Shown in pieces: positions 46,493 through 55,750 of a stretch of 64,000 nt of DNA. The stretch comes from Sabellastarte sp. h YS-2021 (taxonomy: Eukaryota; Annelida; Polychaeta; Sabellida; Sabellidae): positions 149,916,221 to 149,980,220 of the forward strand of contig OZ024930.1 of NCBI GenBank assembly GCA_964017235.1. The letters are read 5' to 3'. Position numbers and translations under genes: made by a program. The notes beneath the pieces are model-generated. The model made no database searches and had not been told where the DNA came from. It was given only the letters and a program-made list of their open reading frames with translations. Within the stretch, counting starts at the first letter, position 1. Every line of letters starts with the position of its first letter.

Positions 46493-47089
46493 CACAGGAA
46501 CAAAACATTGATTCCTTTTGGAGAATTTTAATGGTGAAGCGTTATTTAATAACTGGAAGTTTGTAAATAAATTTGAATATGAAGAACAAGCTAATAGATT
46601 AATTTTTATTGTAATATATCTGAAGGAGTTAAATATTTTGAAAATGAAGGATAGATAAATAATTAAGCGTCCCCGAAAGGGCGCTTATTTGTTGTCGCCT
46701 CAGTGTCCTCGCCACCGCATTATGGTCTCCCTTGAATATCTCCCTTATTATTAGAAGGTTTCAAACCATACTTTGCAGTTATATACCTTAGGCGTGGGAC
46801 AATTTTTCTGCATCTGCATGCTTAAATTTGACCTTTGACCTTTATGAAGGTCACATGATCAAAAACAATTTTTTGAAGTACACCCACCCACCCCCCCACC
46901 CCACCCCCGTCATCGCAGTCCAGGAAAAATTACTTGATACACAGCCTTATAATTTGGCACACCTGTTCATACCCTCAAAAACGCGAGCTGATTAGATTTT
47001 GGGAGCAATCCCTTGAAAAATGTCTCATTTATGAGTGATTTTCTGACACCTTCCAATTTGAAAGCCTTAAATTTAGGCCAACCCCCCTA

Positions 47090-48265
47090 TTATCTTCTTA
47101 AGTATTGCATTTAGAGCTATAAAATGTACTGGGAGGTAATAGGAAACCATATGTGGAGAGTCTAAATAGCCGGTCAGTTTTACCCCACGGCCCCCCCCCC
47201 CTTATGGATCAAACTGGGGTCATAAAACAGCTGATTTTGAGTTTTTGCCTTATATCTCCTTTATTGTTGCTTTTATAGCTTCAGAATGTATTAAGAGGTA
47301 TTGGGAAAGCATATATGGAGAGTCTAAATAGCCGGTCAGTTTTATCCCCCGACCCCCCCTTATGGGTCAAACTGGCGTCATAAAATAGTGATTTTGAGTT
47401 TTTGCCTTATATCTCCTTTATTGTTGCTTTTATAGCTTCAGAATATATTAAGAGGTATTGGGAAAGCATATGTGGAGAGTCTAAATAGCCGGTCAGTTTT
47501 ACCCCCCGACCCCCCCTTATGGGCCAAACTGGGGTCATAAATAGCTGCTTTGGAGTTTTTGCCTTATATCTCCTTTATTGTTACTTTTATAACTTCAGAA
47601 TGTATTAAGAGGTATTGGGAAAGCATATGTGGAGAATCTAAATAGCCGGTCAATTTTACCCCCCGACCCCCCCCTTATGGGTCAAACTGGGGTCATAAAA
47701 TAGTTGCTTTGGAGTTTTGCCTTATATCTCCTTTATTGTTGCTTTTATACCTTCAGAATGTATTAAGAGGTATTGGGAAAGCATATGTGGAGAGTCTAAA
47801 TAGCCGGTCAGTTTTACCCCCCGCCCCCCATTATGGGTCAAACTGGGGTCATAAAATAGCTGATTTTGAGTTTTTGCCTTATATCTCCTTTATTGTTGCT
47901 TTTATAGCTTCAGAATGTATTAAGAGGTATTGGGAAAGCATATGTGGAGAGTCTAAAAAATAGCTGGTCAGTTTTACCCCCCGACCCCCCCCCTTATGGG
48001 CCAAACTGGGGTCATAAATAGCTGCTTTGGAGTTTTTGCCTTATATCTCCTTTATCGTTGCTTTTATAGCTTCAGAATGTATTAAGAGGTATTGGGAAAG
48101 CATATGTGGAGAGTCTAAATAGCTGGTCAGTTTTACCCCCCGACCGTCCCTTATGGGCCAAACTGGGGTCATAAATAGCTGCTTTGGAGTTTTTGCCTTA
48201 TATCTCCTTTATCGTTGCTTTTATAGCTTCAGAATGTATTAAGAGGTATTGGGAAAGCATACAGT
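47090..48265. repeat. ~157-bp tandem array with C-rich segment
   Basis: TCTAAATAGC(C/T)GGTCAGTTTT recurs at 47161, 47323, 47480, 47637, 47795, 47952 and 48114 (steps 157-162). Each unit has CTTATATCTCCTTTATTGTT, GTATTAAGAGGTATTGGGAA and a homopolymer C run of 5-8. Adjacent region 46670-47090 has a small hairpin (AAGCGTCCCCGAAAGGGCGC at 46667-46686) and diverged related wording but no regular array. Confidence 0.93.
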
Positions 48266-48899
48266 GCAGCTTTGTGCATTCTTAGCTTTACAGCATGCTT
48301 ATTAAAACCACAAAGCATTTTAAACTTTAAGGGATGCTTCGCTTTTGTTAGCAAAAGCATTCCTCTAGTTGCTTACTGCTGAGGTTTTATGTCACATGAT
48401 AATATATCATTTTTCTGGTGCTGTGGATCGTAAATTTAGAGGACATTGCTCATCACAATATAAACTCTAAAAGCTTGTGAAAAGGTCATGGAAGCATGGA
48501 AAAACAACAAAAAATCAGTTTTTCCAACTTTTGAGTAGTGTGCCATTTTTTTGTATGAACAGCAGTGTTTTGACAACCTCCTTATGTAAAATAGTTTCAG
48601 TCACATTTTCACAAAAAATGAAAGTTAATTCAGGATGTTTTTGTTTTTATGTAAACATTAAACCACACTAAATAGTGAACTCAAAGATGATGCTTTGTAT
48701 AACTTTGCAGAATCAGTTACACAGATCTTACATTTAGGAAGATGGACATCATTTGAAAGTTTACAAATAAAATGAAAACAAGTGAATTAATTACCGTTTA
48801 ATGCTCTACTGAATGATGAATGTCTTATTAATTCCTTCTGAAAATACATGTAATTCATATTTTCTGGGTTCTTTTATTCTCAGATGGCAAATCTGCTCT
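48266..48899. other. Unique spacer before the Ngaro element
   Basis: Nothing recognised; short ORFs only. Confidence 0.4.
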
Positions 48900-49103
48900 C
48901 AGTCTAAATCACACACGCATAAGACGACTATAACCTCAAGCAAGATTTAACAAACACTCCGAGATTTGGGCACTACCATTTATTAATGTCTATATTGGTT
49001 AGTTCTACATACATAATCACGAGATCTCACAATACGAGATTTCAACTTCATAATACTTCTAATCTCATTGACGAGACTCAGAATTACACACACAATAAGC
49101 CCA
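48900..49103 (-). repeat. Ngaro split direct repeat B2 (204 bp)
   Basis: CAGTCTAAATCACACACGCA ... CACACAATAAGCCCA; same as B1 at 49397-49600 with a few substitutions. Confidence 0.95.
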
Positions 49104-49182
49104 TACAAAGGCACAAAATATGACAACTAAAAACACGTAAAACATAAATTAAAATTAAAAGAAAGGGAGGGAATTGGGTGGG

Positions 49183-49396
49183 TTAAAAGCTTTCATTTAA
49201 AACATGTTACTTGTTCAGGTATCAGAACACAAATGATGAGATACAAGCCCTTCAGCCACTCCACAACCATAGAAGGCTTCTGATTGGCCGGGTTTAGAAG
49301 GAGGACTATGATTGGCTACAGACATCAGGGTAAGTTCAAAATGCGTAGACCAGTTCATTACGACTGAAATGCAACCCTATAGGGGGTTTGCCGTTA
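49183..49396 (-). repeat. Ngaro split direct repeat A2 (214 bp)
   Basis: TTAAAAGCTTTCATTTAAAA ... GGGGGTTTGCCGTTA; equals A1 at 54352-54565 with one clear difference (ACATGTTAC versus ACATCTTAC). Contains two CCAAT boxes on the minus strand (inverse ATTGG near 49283 and 49312), which may act in the promoter role. Confidence 0.95.
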
Positions 49397-49600
49397 CAGT
49401 CTAAATCACACACACAAAAGACGACTATAACCTCAAGCGAGATTTAACAAACACTCCGAGATTTGGGCACTACCATTTATTAATGTCTATATTGGTTAGT
49501 TCTACATACATAATCACGAGATCTCACAATACAAGATTTCAACTTCATAATACTTCTAATCTCATTGACGAGACTCAGAATTACACACACAATAAGCCCA
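49397..49600 (-). repeat. Ngaro split direct repeat B1 (204 bp)
   Basis: Directly abuts A2. Lies just downstream of the recombinase stop codon. Confidence 0.95.
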
Positions 49601-49616
49601 AACCCAAACGGAGCAT

Positions 49617-50633
49617 TTATGAAAAAGTAGTGTTAACCAGGTGTTGGAATGTAAGGGGAACTTGTAAAGCTTGTGAGGTGTTGTCAGAAATGTAACACCA
49701 AACCGCATCACTACTCCATAAGCCATGAGATTTGATTGCAGACAGTGAAGCATTAGCATCATATGCTATTGTAGCTGCAGAGTGACGGAATGTGTGAAAT
49801 CCATGAGCTTGTAACGGAACTCCCATAGTGCGAAGGAATGTGGCCAGGCGAGACCTCAAGTTAGATTGTGTTAACAAGTGATAATCGTCTAAAACCAGAA
49901 GAGGGTCGTCTGGCTGCAAACAAAATTTCTTCAACAGTGCTGCTAACGTCTTGACAGGGCACATATTTGCTACGCGGATAGTTGGGAGTTTAACAAAGTG
50001 TATCTTTTCAGGGGCCTGTATATTTTTGGCCCATTTGATCTTTATATGTACACCCGGAGGAGCAAATGTAATGTCAGACTGAAGAAGATGACGTTTCTTG
50101 TCAAACTGAGTAGAAGAAACTGGTGCCAAATTAGAAATGCGGAAAAGGCCATAGAATGCCAATAAATATGCAGCTCGGTATGTCAAAGAGCTCTCAAAGG
50201 ATTCACACAATTGCGAGATCTCATGGATTTGGTTTAGCGAGAACAAACCTTTTGGTTGGGGATTAGGGGGTACTGTATACTGAAGCCCACGCAGGAATTT
50301 CCTAACTAATGGTGACTCAAAAACATCAATTCCCCAAGAATATCTGGCAAAATGGTGCTTCAATGCTGACATATAATTATTAATCACCCTAAATGTTAAT
50401 GCATTGGCTGCAAGGAACTCCAAGAAACATAATACTGATGAAACAGAGTCCCATTTTTTACATTTATATTGTAACATAAATGCTACAAATAGTTTAAACT
50501 GCTTGATATACTGAGCTCTGGTATGTGGACGAAATCCTTTCTGAACTGTTCCCATGGCTTGATAAAACCACCTGCCCAAGGCATTGGGGATATCTAAAAA
50601 ACAGCAAGCAAATGATGAGGGACAATATCCCAT
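49617..50633 (-). CDS. Ngaro tyrosine recombinase
   Basis: 338 codons, intact. Catalytic residues of the tyrosine recombinase family are all visible: Arg165 in YGLFRISNLAPV, His280-x-x-Arg283 in HGFHTFRHSAATIA, His303 in KSHGLWSS and the nucleophile Tyr314 in DAVWCYISD. An N-terminal SAM-like helical region (HTRAQYIKQFKLFVAFML) precedes it. The enzyme would integrate the circular cDNA through the A/B junction, using no LTR integrase. The ATG at 50633 overlaps the end of the RNase H frame by ~38 nt in another frame. No stop or frameshift: potentially active. Confidence 0.93.
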   Translation of the reverse strand: MGYCPSSFACCFLDIPNALGRWFYQAMGTVQKGFRPHTRAQYIKQFKLFVAFMLQYKCKKWDSVSSVLCFLEFLAANALTFRVINNYMSALKHHFARYSWGIDVFESPLVRKFLRGLQYTVPPNPQPKGLFSLNQIHEISQLCESFESSLTYRAAYLLAFYGLFRISNLAPVSSTQFDKKRHLLQSDITFAPPGVHIKIKWAKNIQAPEKIHFVKLPTIRVANMCPVKTLAALLKKFCLQPDDPLLVLDDYHLLTQSNLRSRLATFLRTMGVPLQAHGFHTFRHSAATIAYDANASLSAIKSHGLWSSDAVWCYISDNTSQALQVPLTFQHLVNTTFS

Positions 50634-51031
50634 TGTACCTCCCCAAGATTATTATATTTGCCTCTAGACAGTGAATCAGCCATAGCATTATCTATTCCTC
50701 TGACATGCTGTAACCTAAGATCTATGTTATGTAGTGCACACAACATTGCTAACTGTCGAATACACATATCTAAGAAAGCGTCCTTTGTTTTTCCTGAGTT
50801 AATGACTGTAACCGCGCTCTGATTGTCACAATGTACACATACAGTTTTGTTTGCTAGCTCTGAAGCCCAAAGACGAATAGCTAAGAGGACATTATATAAT
50901 TCATATTGAGTAATAGATCTCTCACCAATTATCTCAACTGGGACGACAGTCGAATAAACTCGAGAACCCCAGGTGCCCCCGAGATACTTCAGACTTGCAT
51001 CTACATAAATGTGATGTTGGATGGAGGTTTC
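50594..51031 (-). CDS. Ngaro RNase H domain (separate frame from RT)
   Basis: Open frame from 51031 to TAG at 50596-50594, containing HIYVDASLKYLGGTWGSRVY (first Asp), SITQYELYNVLLAI (Glu), CVHCDNQSAVTVIN (second Asp) and IDNAMADSLSR: the RNase H core of DIRS/Ngaro pol proteins. It is in the -1 frame relative to RT, whose stop TAG lies at 51003-51001. No slippery heptamer was found in the 28-nt overlap, so I infer a one-base lesion in the T run near 51009-51007 rather than programmed frameshifting. Confidence 0.85.
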   Translation of the reverse strand, partial: ETSIQHHIYVDASLKYLGGTWGSRVYSTVVPVEIIGERSITQYELYNVLLAIRLWASELANKTVCVHCDNQSAVTVINSGKTKDAFLDMCIRQLAMLCALHNIDLRLQHVRGIDNAMADSLSRGKYNNLGEVQWDIVPHHLLAVF

Positions 51032-52767
51032 TTAAAGTAAACCACTCCATTAAAGGAATGCATGAAGGTAAGGAACCATGCCAAACTCTCGTATGTTCCC
51101 TGATCTAGTGTGACCCTAGCTTTATCCGTGTGATTCCTACGAGTTATCAATAGTCGATTGAGAAAAATTCTCGATGATTTCACGCAACGAGATATGTATA
51201 ACAACTTTCCCAATAACGACTGAAAATTTCGTTTTGAAACCACATCTCGCAGAAAAGTCTGTGCACAAATTGTTCTAATCTCGTCCAATTTTGCTTTATC
51301 AATACTGAAGGAGGCTGTGTTTACATCCACTACAATTCCCATAATGGTTAATAAAGTGGTAGGCGAGAATACCTTCTGAGGATTCATGGGCAAGCCAACT
51401 TCTGTAATGACCGAGATGAGACTTTGAAAAGCATGTTCAGCTGTGTCAACATGACAACATGCATAGATATCATCTATGTAATTGAAAACGTGAATTCCTT
51501 GTTTTGCCAAGATAAACCGTATGAAGTCTGTTATTCTCTGAAATATTGCTGTTCCATGTACTGCCCCAAAGGCTAGGAACTTGTCAATATAATACTTGTT
51601 TCTCCACTTCATTCCCAAGTGAATTGCGTCCCCTGGGTCAATAGGGACATGCCTAAAAGCACGAGCTATATCAATTTTAAAAACTCGAGCTTCACTTCCC
51701 AAAGACTGGAGTGTGGGTATTAAAGTGTCTAACGTAGGTAAGGTCAAGTTAAACGACATACCATCAAAACAGGTCCTATCTGTATGGTTATTAACAGAAT
51801 GGTCGCCATAAGTCAGATCCAATATTACTCGCCTTCCTGTTCCTTTAGGTCTGGTCATCAATGGTGCCCACGTAAACGCAGGGTGAGGTTCCTCCTCAAA
51901 TGGGCCAAATAACGCACCTTCTTCCAATTCCTTCTTAAAGAAGGCATCAATCTCCTCTCCATATTCATTTGCAGATGCATGGTTGTCCTGTGCATTATTT
52001 GTAATTTGGTCCCTTGAAGCGATGTTAAGTGGGAAACCAAACTTTAGATAATCCAGCAACCTACCATCATGATATGAACCTATGTGCTGTTGTAGGTAGC
52101 TCCAGTTGAAAACAGAAGGCAGTGGAACGCGAACGGAATGATAATTGGGCAGACCAGATGCCAATACATCTGACACCAATGCCAGGTAAGCTTTATGATC
52201 TTTCATATTAATAGGTGTGCTATTGAAGGCAATATTTTGCTTAGATGGTTGTGTAACAAAACCAAGGTCATAGTTAAATTGCTCAACTTTATTTACAGAA
52301 CCACAATGTCTTTGTAACTCAATAACAGGATCTTCATTAACTGATAACTGACCACCGCATGATTCAGTCCTTACTGATATCACTGATTCACTAAAATTTG
52401 TTGGAACAACATTTTCAGGTGCACATCTCGTTATCCGAGATCTGAGATTTAAACTCTCGTTGGCCTTGTCTACAAACAAATGTTCTTCCAGCTTGTGACA
52501 ATTACAGTAAGCTAGTAATGGGCTACCAATAAAGTTAGCCACTGAACGATCTCGCAAGTTACCATAAGGACCTTTACTATGCATGTAATTAATATGTACA
52601 AAGTTGGCAGATACATCATCCAGACACTCCACAGATTCAACACACGGGGAGAACCCCTTAAAATTACACCCAACACCACTTTTATGACAATAAGCATACT
52701 GAGTAAAGTTACAATTAACAGAATTATACATATGTGACAAGCAGTCAGAGTTACAGCCAATGTTTCC
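51001..52767 (-). CDS. Ngaro reverse transcriptase, open from the gag UAG
   Basis: Same frame as gag and open from the codon just after the gag UAG at 52770-52768 to TAG at 51003-51001; there is no ATG until 52731. Counting from Leu at 52740: a Cys/His-bearing linker (residues 1-200), then RT motifs HPAFTWAPLMTRPKGTGRRV ~286, VFKIDIARAFRHVPIDP ~353 (first catalytic Asp), GAVHGTAIFQRITD and NYIDDIYACC ~420 (catalytic YIDD), QSLLGKLLYISRCV ~505. Full RT length with no internal break. Its missing start codon suggests it is made as a gag-pol fusion by readthrough. Confidence 0.92.
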   Translation of the reverse strand, partial: GNIGCNSDCLSHMYNSVNCNFTQYAYCHKSGVGCNFKGFSPCVESVECLDDVSANFVHINYMHSKGPYGNLRDRSVANFIGSPLLAYCNCHKLEEHLFVDKANESLNLRSRITRCAPENVVPTNFSESVISVRTESCGGQLSVNEDPVIELQRHCGSVNKVEQFNYDLGFVTQPSKQNIAFNSTPINMKDHKAYLALVSDVLASGLPNYHSVRVPLPSVFNWSYLQQHIGSYHDGRLLDYLKFGFPLNIASRDQITNNAQDNHASANEYGEEIDAFFKKELEEGALFGPFEEEPHPAFTWAPLMTRPKGTGRRVILDLTYGDHSVNNHTDRTCFDGMSFNLTLPTLDTLIPTLQSLGSEARVFKIDIARAFRHVPIDPGDAIHLGMKWRNKYYIDKFLAFGAVHGTAIFQRITDFIRFILAKQGIHVFNYIDDIYACCHVDTAEHAFQSLISVITEVGLPMNPQKVFSPTTLLTIMGIVVDVNTASFSIDKAKLDEIRTICAQTFLRDVVSKRNFQSLLGKLLYISRCVKSSRIFLNRLLITRRNHTDKARVTLDQGTYESLAWFLTFMHSFNGVVYFKKPPSNITFM

Positions 52768-54330
52768 CTAGTCCATACCAGTTTTCTTGTTGTTGAAGCA
52801 ATCAGCTTCCACGTGAACATTATTGCGTTTCAGAGTCTTAAAGCAATAAAGGCAGACATGTCGAAATAACGTCGTACCCGTTATATCCAGGTGATCTGCT
52901 GAATGAGGACACGTGCCCTCGTTAAACCACTTGCATGCAATTTTCTTAATCGATCCATTGCCAGGGGTTGTCTGTTGGATGCGGGGCGACATTGTTGTTG
53001 ATCCTGAGAATACGGCGGATTGAGAGTAAGTAAGACGATGGTCCGCGAGAGTTCTGGAATCAGCCCATGTAATTCCTTCATCTTCAATTTTGAGCATCGA
53101 AGCAGCAAAGGCACCCCTGGCAATGGGCCAAGAAATGTTTTCCGCCAACTTAACCGTCTCAACTAACTCGTTCAGCATAATCTTCATAGTGGGTATGTGC
53201 TGCGTATCAAGTGCATTAGTTACCAATCCTATGACAAATTGCCCCAACGTGAGTTCATCAAAGGTCGTCCGTTTCCTAGCTGTGCCGATGACACAAGATT
53301 CATTTGGCCATCTTAAGTGTGGTGTTGAATGTGGGGTGTCCGAAATGTTGTATCTGCCACTTTTTCTGCGTCGCGACATACCCCCTTGTAATTCAAGTTT
53401 CATCTTCGCTTCTAACAGCGCCATCCGCTCCTCCACCATTTGCTGAATCAGTGGGTTCGATCTCAGCATATTTATATTCGATACAGGTCCGGCATCAACA
53501 GTTATGGGATGCTCCGTGACTGGAACAAATGTATCACGTACTTCGGGAATTGCCTCAGCTGGACCTTGCACTCTCACAGGATTGCCAAACTGGTCCACAT
53601 GTCCAAACAGAATGTTTTGATTACAGTCCTGGATAACAGGTTGCTTTGTCTGAGGTCCACTATGAGGTGGTTGCTGCACGATATCTTGTGGTGTGGTCCA
53701 GATCTGAGTAGGTGGATCCTGTGGTTGTGCAACAGTCTCAGCTAAAGGTTGAGAAACTGTCTGAGATGTAACAGTTGAAGTCACGCGTGCTGTGGCCGTC
53801 TGCATGAGAGGTGTACAGCCCAAGTCTATGGTTGCCTTATGTTTCTTTGGACGTACTGGTGTAGGTTTAATGGCCACTGCCGTGTCCGCGAATACTTGAG
53901 AGTAAGCTGTGCCTCCCTCCTGTATAACTGCGTGAGCAGCCACTGGTGAACTAAACAGTGCTTCTTCTTTATCAGGCGTTCCCCGTCGTTTGACTTGTTC
54001 TCGGGAACGAGATTTCCTTGTAGAAGGTTTTACAGCCGGAGTATCAATACGTGCTGTCAACCCCGATATTCTTTCATCCATACTAGCCAGTTTCTCAGTA
54101 ACGGAGTTCATAGTATTTAACATCATATCCATCATCTTCTCGTGAGAGTCAGCTGGCTTTCCCCGTGGTGTTTTCTTTACAGTCTCGCGACTGAGATCAC
54201 GTTTCTCTTCTTTCACATTCTTAAGTTTCTCGCACTTATTTCCAATGGGTTTCTCATGCTCGCTATTGCATTTCTTACAGAATCCAAGTGCGGGTTTAGG
54301 TAACGTATCCGTAGAAGTATTAGCAGCCAT
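52768..54330 (-). CDS. Ngaro gag-like ORF1
   Basis: 520 codons from ATG at 54330. Has an N-terminal zinc-knuckle-like LGFCKKCNSEHEKPIGNKCE, a Lys/Arg-rich stretch (STRKSRSREQVKRRG ~103), a Pro/Gln-rich middle, and a C-terminal Cys/His cluster CKWFNEGTCPHSADH ... HVCLYCFKTLKRNN ... ADCFNNKK, the 'C.FN.G.C...H.C..C...H...C' pattern common in ORF1 of DIRS/Ngaro elements. Ends ATG GAC TAG GGA, in frame with RT. Plus-strand ORFs overlapping it are shadows. Confidence 0.88.
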   Translation of the reverse strand: MAANTSTDTLPKPALGFCKKCNSEHEKPIGNKCEKLKNVKEEKRDLSRETVKKTPRGKPADSHEKMMDMMLNTMNSVTEKLASMDERISGLTARIDTPAVKPSTRKSRSREQVKRRGTPDKEEALFSSPVAAHAVIQEGGTAYSQVFADTAVAIKPTPVRPKKHKATIDLGCTPLMQTATARVTSTVTSQTVSQPLAETVAQPQDPPTQIWTTPQDIVQQPPHSGPQTKQPVIQDCNQNILFGHVDQFGNPVRVQGPAEAIPEVRDTFVPVTEHPITVDAGPVSNINMLRSNPLIQQMVEERMALLEAKMKLELQGGMSRRRKSGRYNISDTPHSTPHLRWPNESCVIGTARKRTTFDELTLGQFVIGLVTNALDTQHIPTMKIMLNELVETVKLAENISWPIARGAFAASMLKIEDEGITWADSRTLADHRLTYSQSAVFSGSTTMSPRIQQTTPGNGSIKKIACKWFNEGTCPHSADHLDITGTTLFRHVCLYCFKTLKRNNVHVEADCFNNKKTGMD

Positions 54331-54351
54331 AATCCAGTATATAATGTCAAT

Positions 54352-54565
54352 TTAAAAGCTTTCATTTAAAACATCTTACTTGTTCAGGTATCAGAACACA
54401 AATGATGAGATACAAGCCCTTCAGCCACTCCACAACCATAGAAGGCTTCTGATTGGCCGGGTTTAGAAGGAGGACTATGATTGGCTACAGACATCAGGGT
54501 AAGTTCAAAATGCGTAGACCAGTTCATTACGACTGAAATGCAACCCTATAGGGGGTTTGCCGTTA
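54352..54565 (-). repeat. Ngaro split direct repeat A1 (214 bp), 5' end of element
   Basis: Copy of A2; presumably holds the promoter, with gag ATG 22 bp inside its inner border. Right terminus GCCGTTA|AAGTC. Confidence 0.95.
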
Positions 54566-55490
54566 AAGTCAGTCCATGAATTTAAAAGTCAAGAGATTTA
54601 TGTTTATTAGTAGTTTTACATATATTTTTTTAAAGTTATATGACTTATTTAGGTCCATAACACCCAGTACATCAAAGAAAACAGGAACTTTTTAACTTGG
54701 CTTTATTGTTGTGACTGGGGACTATCCTCCCCACATTTTCAAAGCAAATTTAAAGTTTGTGTTAGGGAATAGGCCCAGGGTAAAACAATTTTAAAGTGAC
54801 GTCTGCTAAAAAAAATTTAAATAAATGACAAGAATTAATTTAATTTAGGAAAAATAAATAATAATAAACCGTGTTGGACTTTACAGTAACCATCACATTA
54901 TGATGAGCAACCAGTCAGCCATATTTCAGAGAATAGACAATTCCAGCTTGGGGCCTTACAGCAATTTTGACCAAATATATGACATAAAAAAACTATTATA
55001 ATACTTTCAAAAATTATACAGTTATCACATTGGTAGCTTTAATCACAGAACATAATTTCATACAATAGTTTTCACCTGAAACCTGGCAACATTTAGGGTT
55101 TCAGAACTTTTGCCAAAAAGTGTAACACTTTTCTCCAGAAAGTAGGGTTTGCTTTTATGCAAGAAAATCTATACCATTTTAAATTTTCACCATGTAAGAA
55201 TGACTTGCTGATTTAGATGTACATGGATTTAGTATTTTGTTGGAATGAATCTCCAGTAAGACCTGCTCCTGCTCATATCAGATTTCTTTGCAAAAGCATT
55301 AAAAATAGGACATTACGTTCAACAACTAAACTTCAGGAAGTTTGTCATAAAGGTGTCATCGATCCATAACAACAAAGATAATACCGGTATTCAGTGATAT
55401 AATAAGTACATGAAAGGTGGAAGTCTGATGAGCCTTTCTGTTGTTTTGTCAGAGGTCAAATTTCAGGTTTCCCTCCCTGTTAACAGCTTA
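54566..55490. other. Unique AT-rich spacer
   Basis: Nothing recognised on either strand. Confidence 0.4.
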
Positions 55491-55491
55491 T

Positions 55492-55750
55492 CACCTCTGC
55501 CAAGGAGGTATTATATTCATGACCATTTGGCTCTTTGTTTGTTGGTTTGTTAGCAGGAGTACACAGATACTACTGGTTTGATCTTCCTGAAAAACAAATC
55601 AGAAAACGGGTCTTGGTCCAACTTAGTTCCCATTAAATTTTCTGAGTGACCCAGATCACCGTATGGATACAAAAATAATCCAGATTTCCCCATTTACTTG
55701 CTAATACGTGGCTTGGCAGATGTGTGCACTCTTTGAGTACTCTTGTTAAG
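55492..55750 (+). repeat. Interspersed ~250-bp repeat, diverged copy
   Basis: CTCTGCCAAGGAGGTATTAT ... CTTTGAGTACTCTTGTTA; relative of 13066-13313 and 18661-18908. Confidence 0.7.

Larger units (their letters stand above)
48900..54565 (-). mobile_element. Ngaro-type tyrosine-recombinase retrotransposon, 5.67 kb, nearly intact
   Basis: Minus-strand order: A1 repeat (54565-54352), gag, RT, RNase H, tyrosine recombinase, B1 (49600-49397), A2 (49396-49183), ~80-bp spacer, B2 (49103-48900). This is the split direct repeat pattern A1-ORFs-B1-A2-B2. The inner join GCCGTTA|CAGTCTAAATC (49390-49407) shows the ends that the recombinase would join; the outer ends read GCCGTTA|AAGTC and GCTCT|CAGTC with no target duplication, as expected for this mechanism. 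No methyltransferase domain seen between RH and YR, which argues against DIRS/PAT and for Ngaro. Repeat copies are almost identical (one visible difference between A1 and A2), so insertion is recent. Confidence 0.93.

Noticed and set aside
51001..51031. Programmed -1 frameshift between RT and RNase H of the Ngaro element
   Set aside because: No X-XXY-YYZ slippery heptamer in the only window where the frames overlap; a one-base lesion in a T run is simpler.
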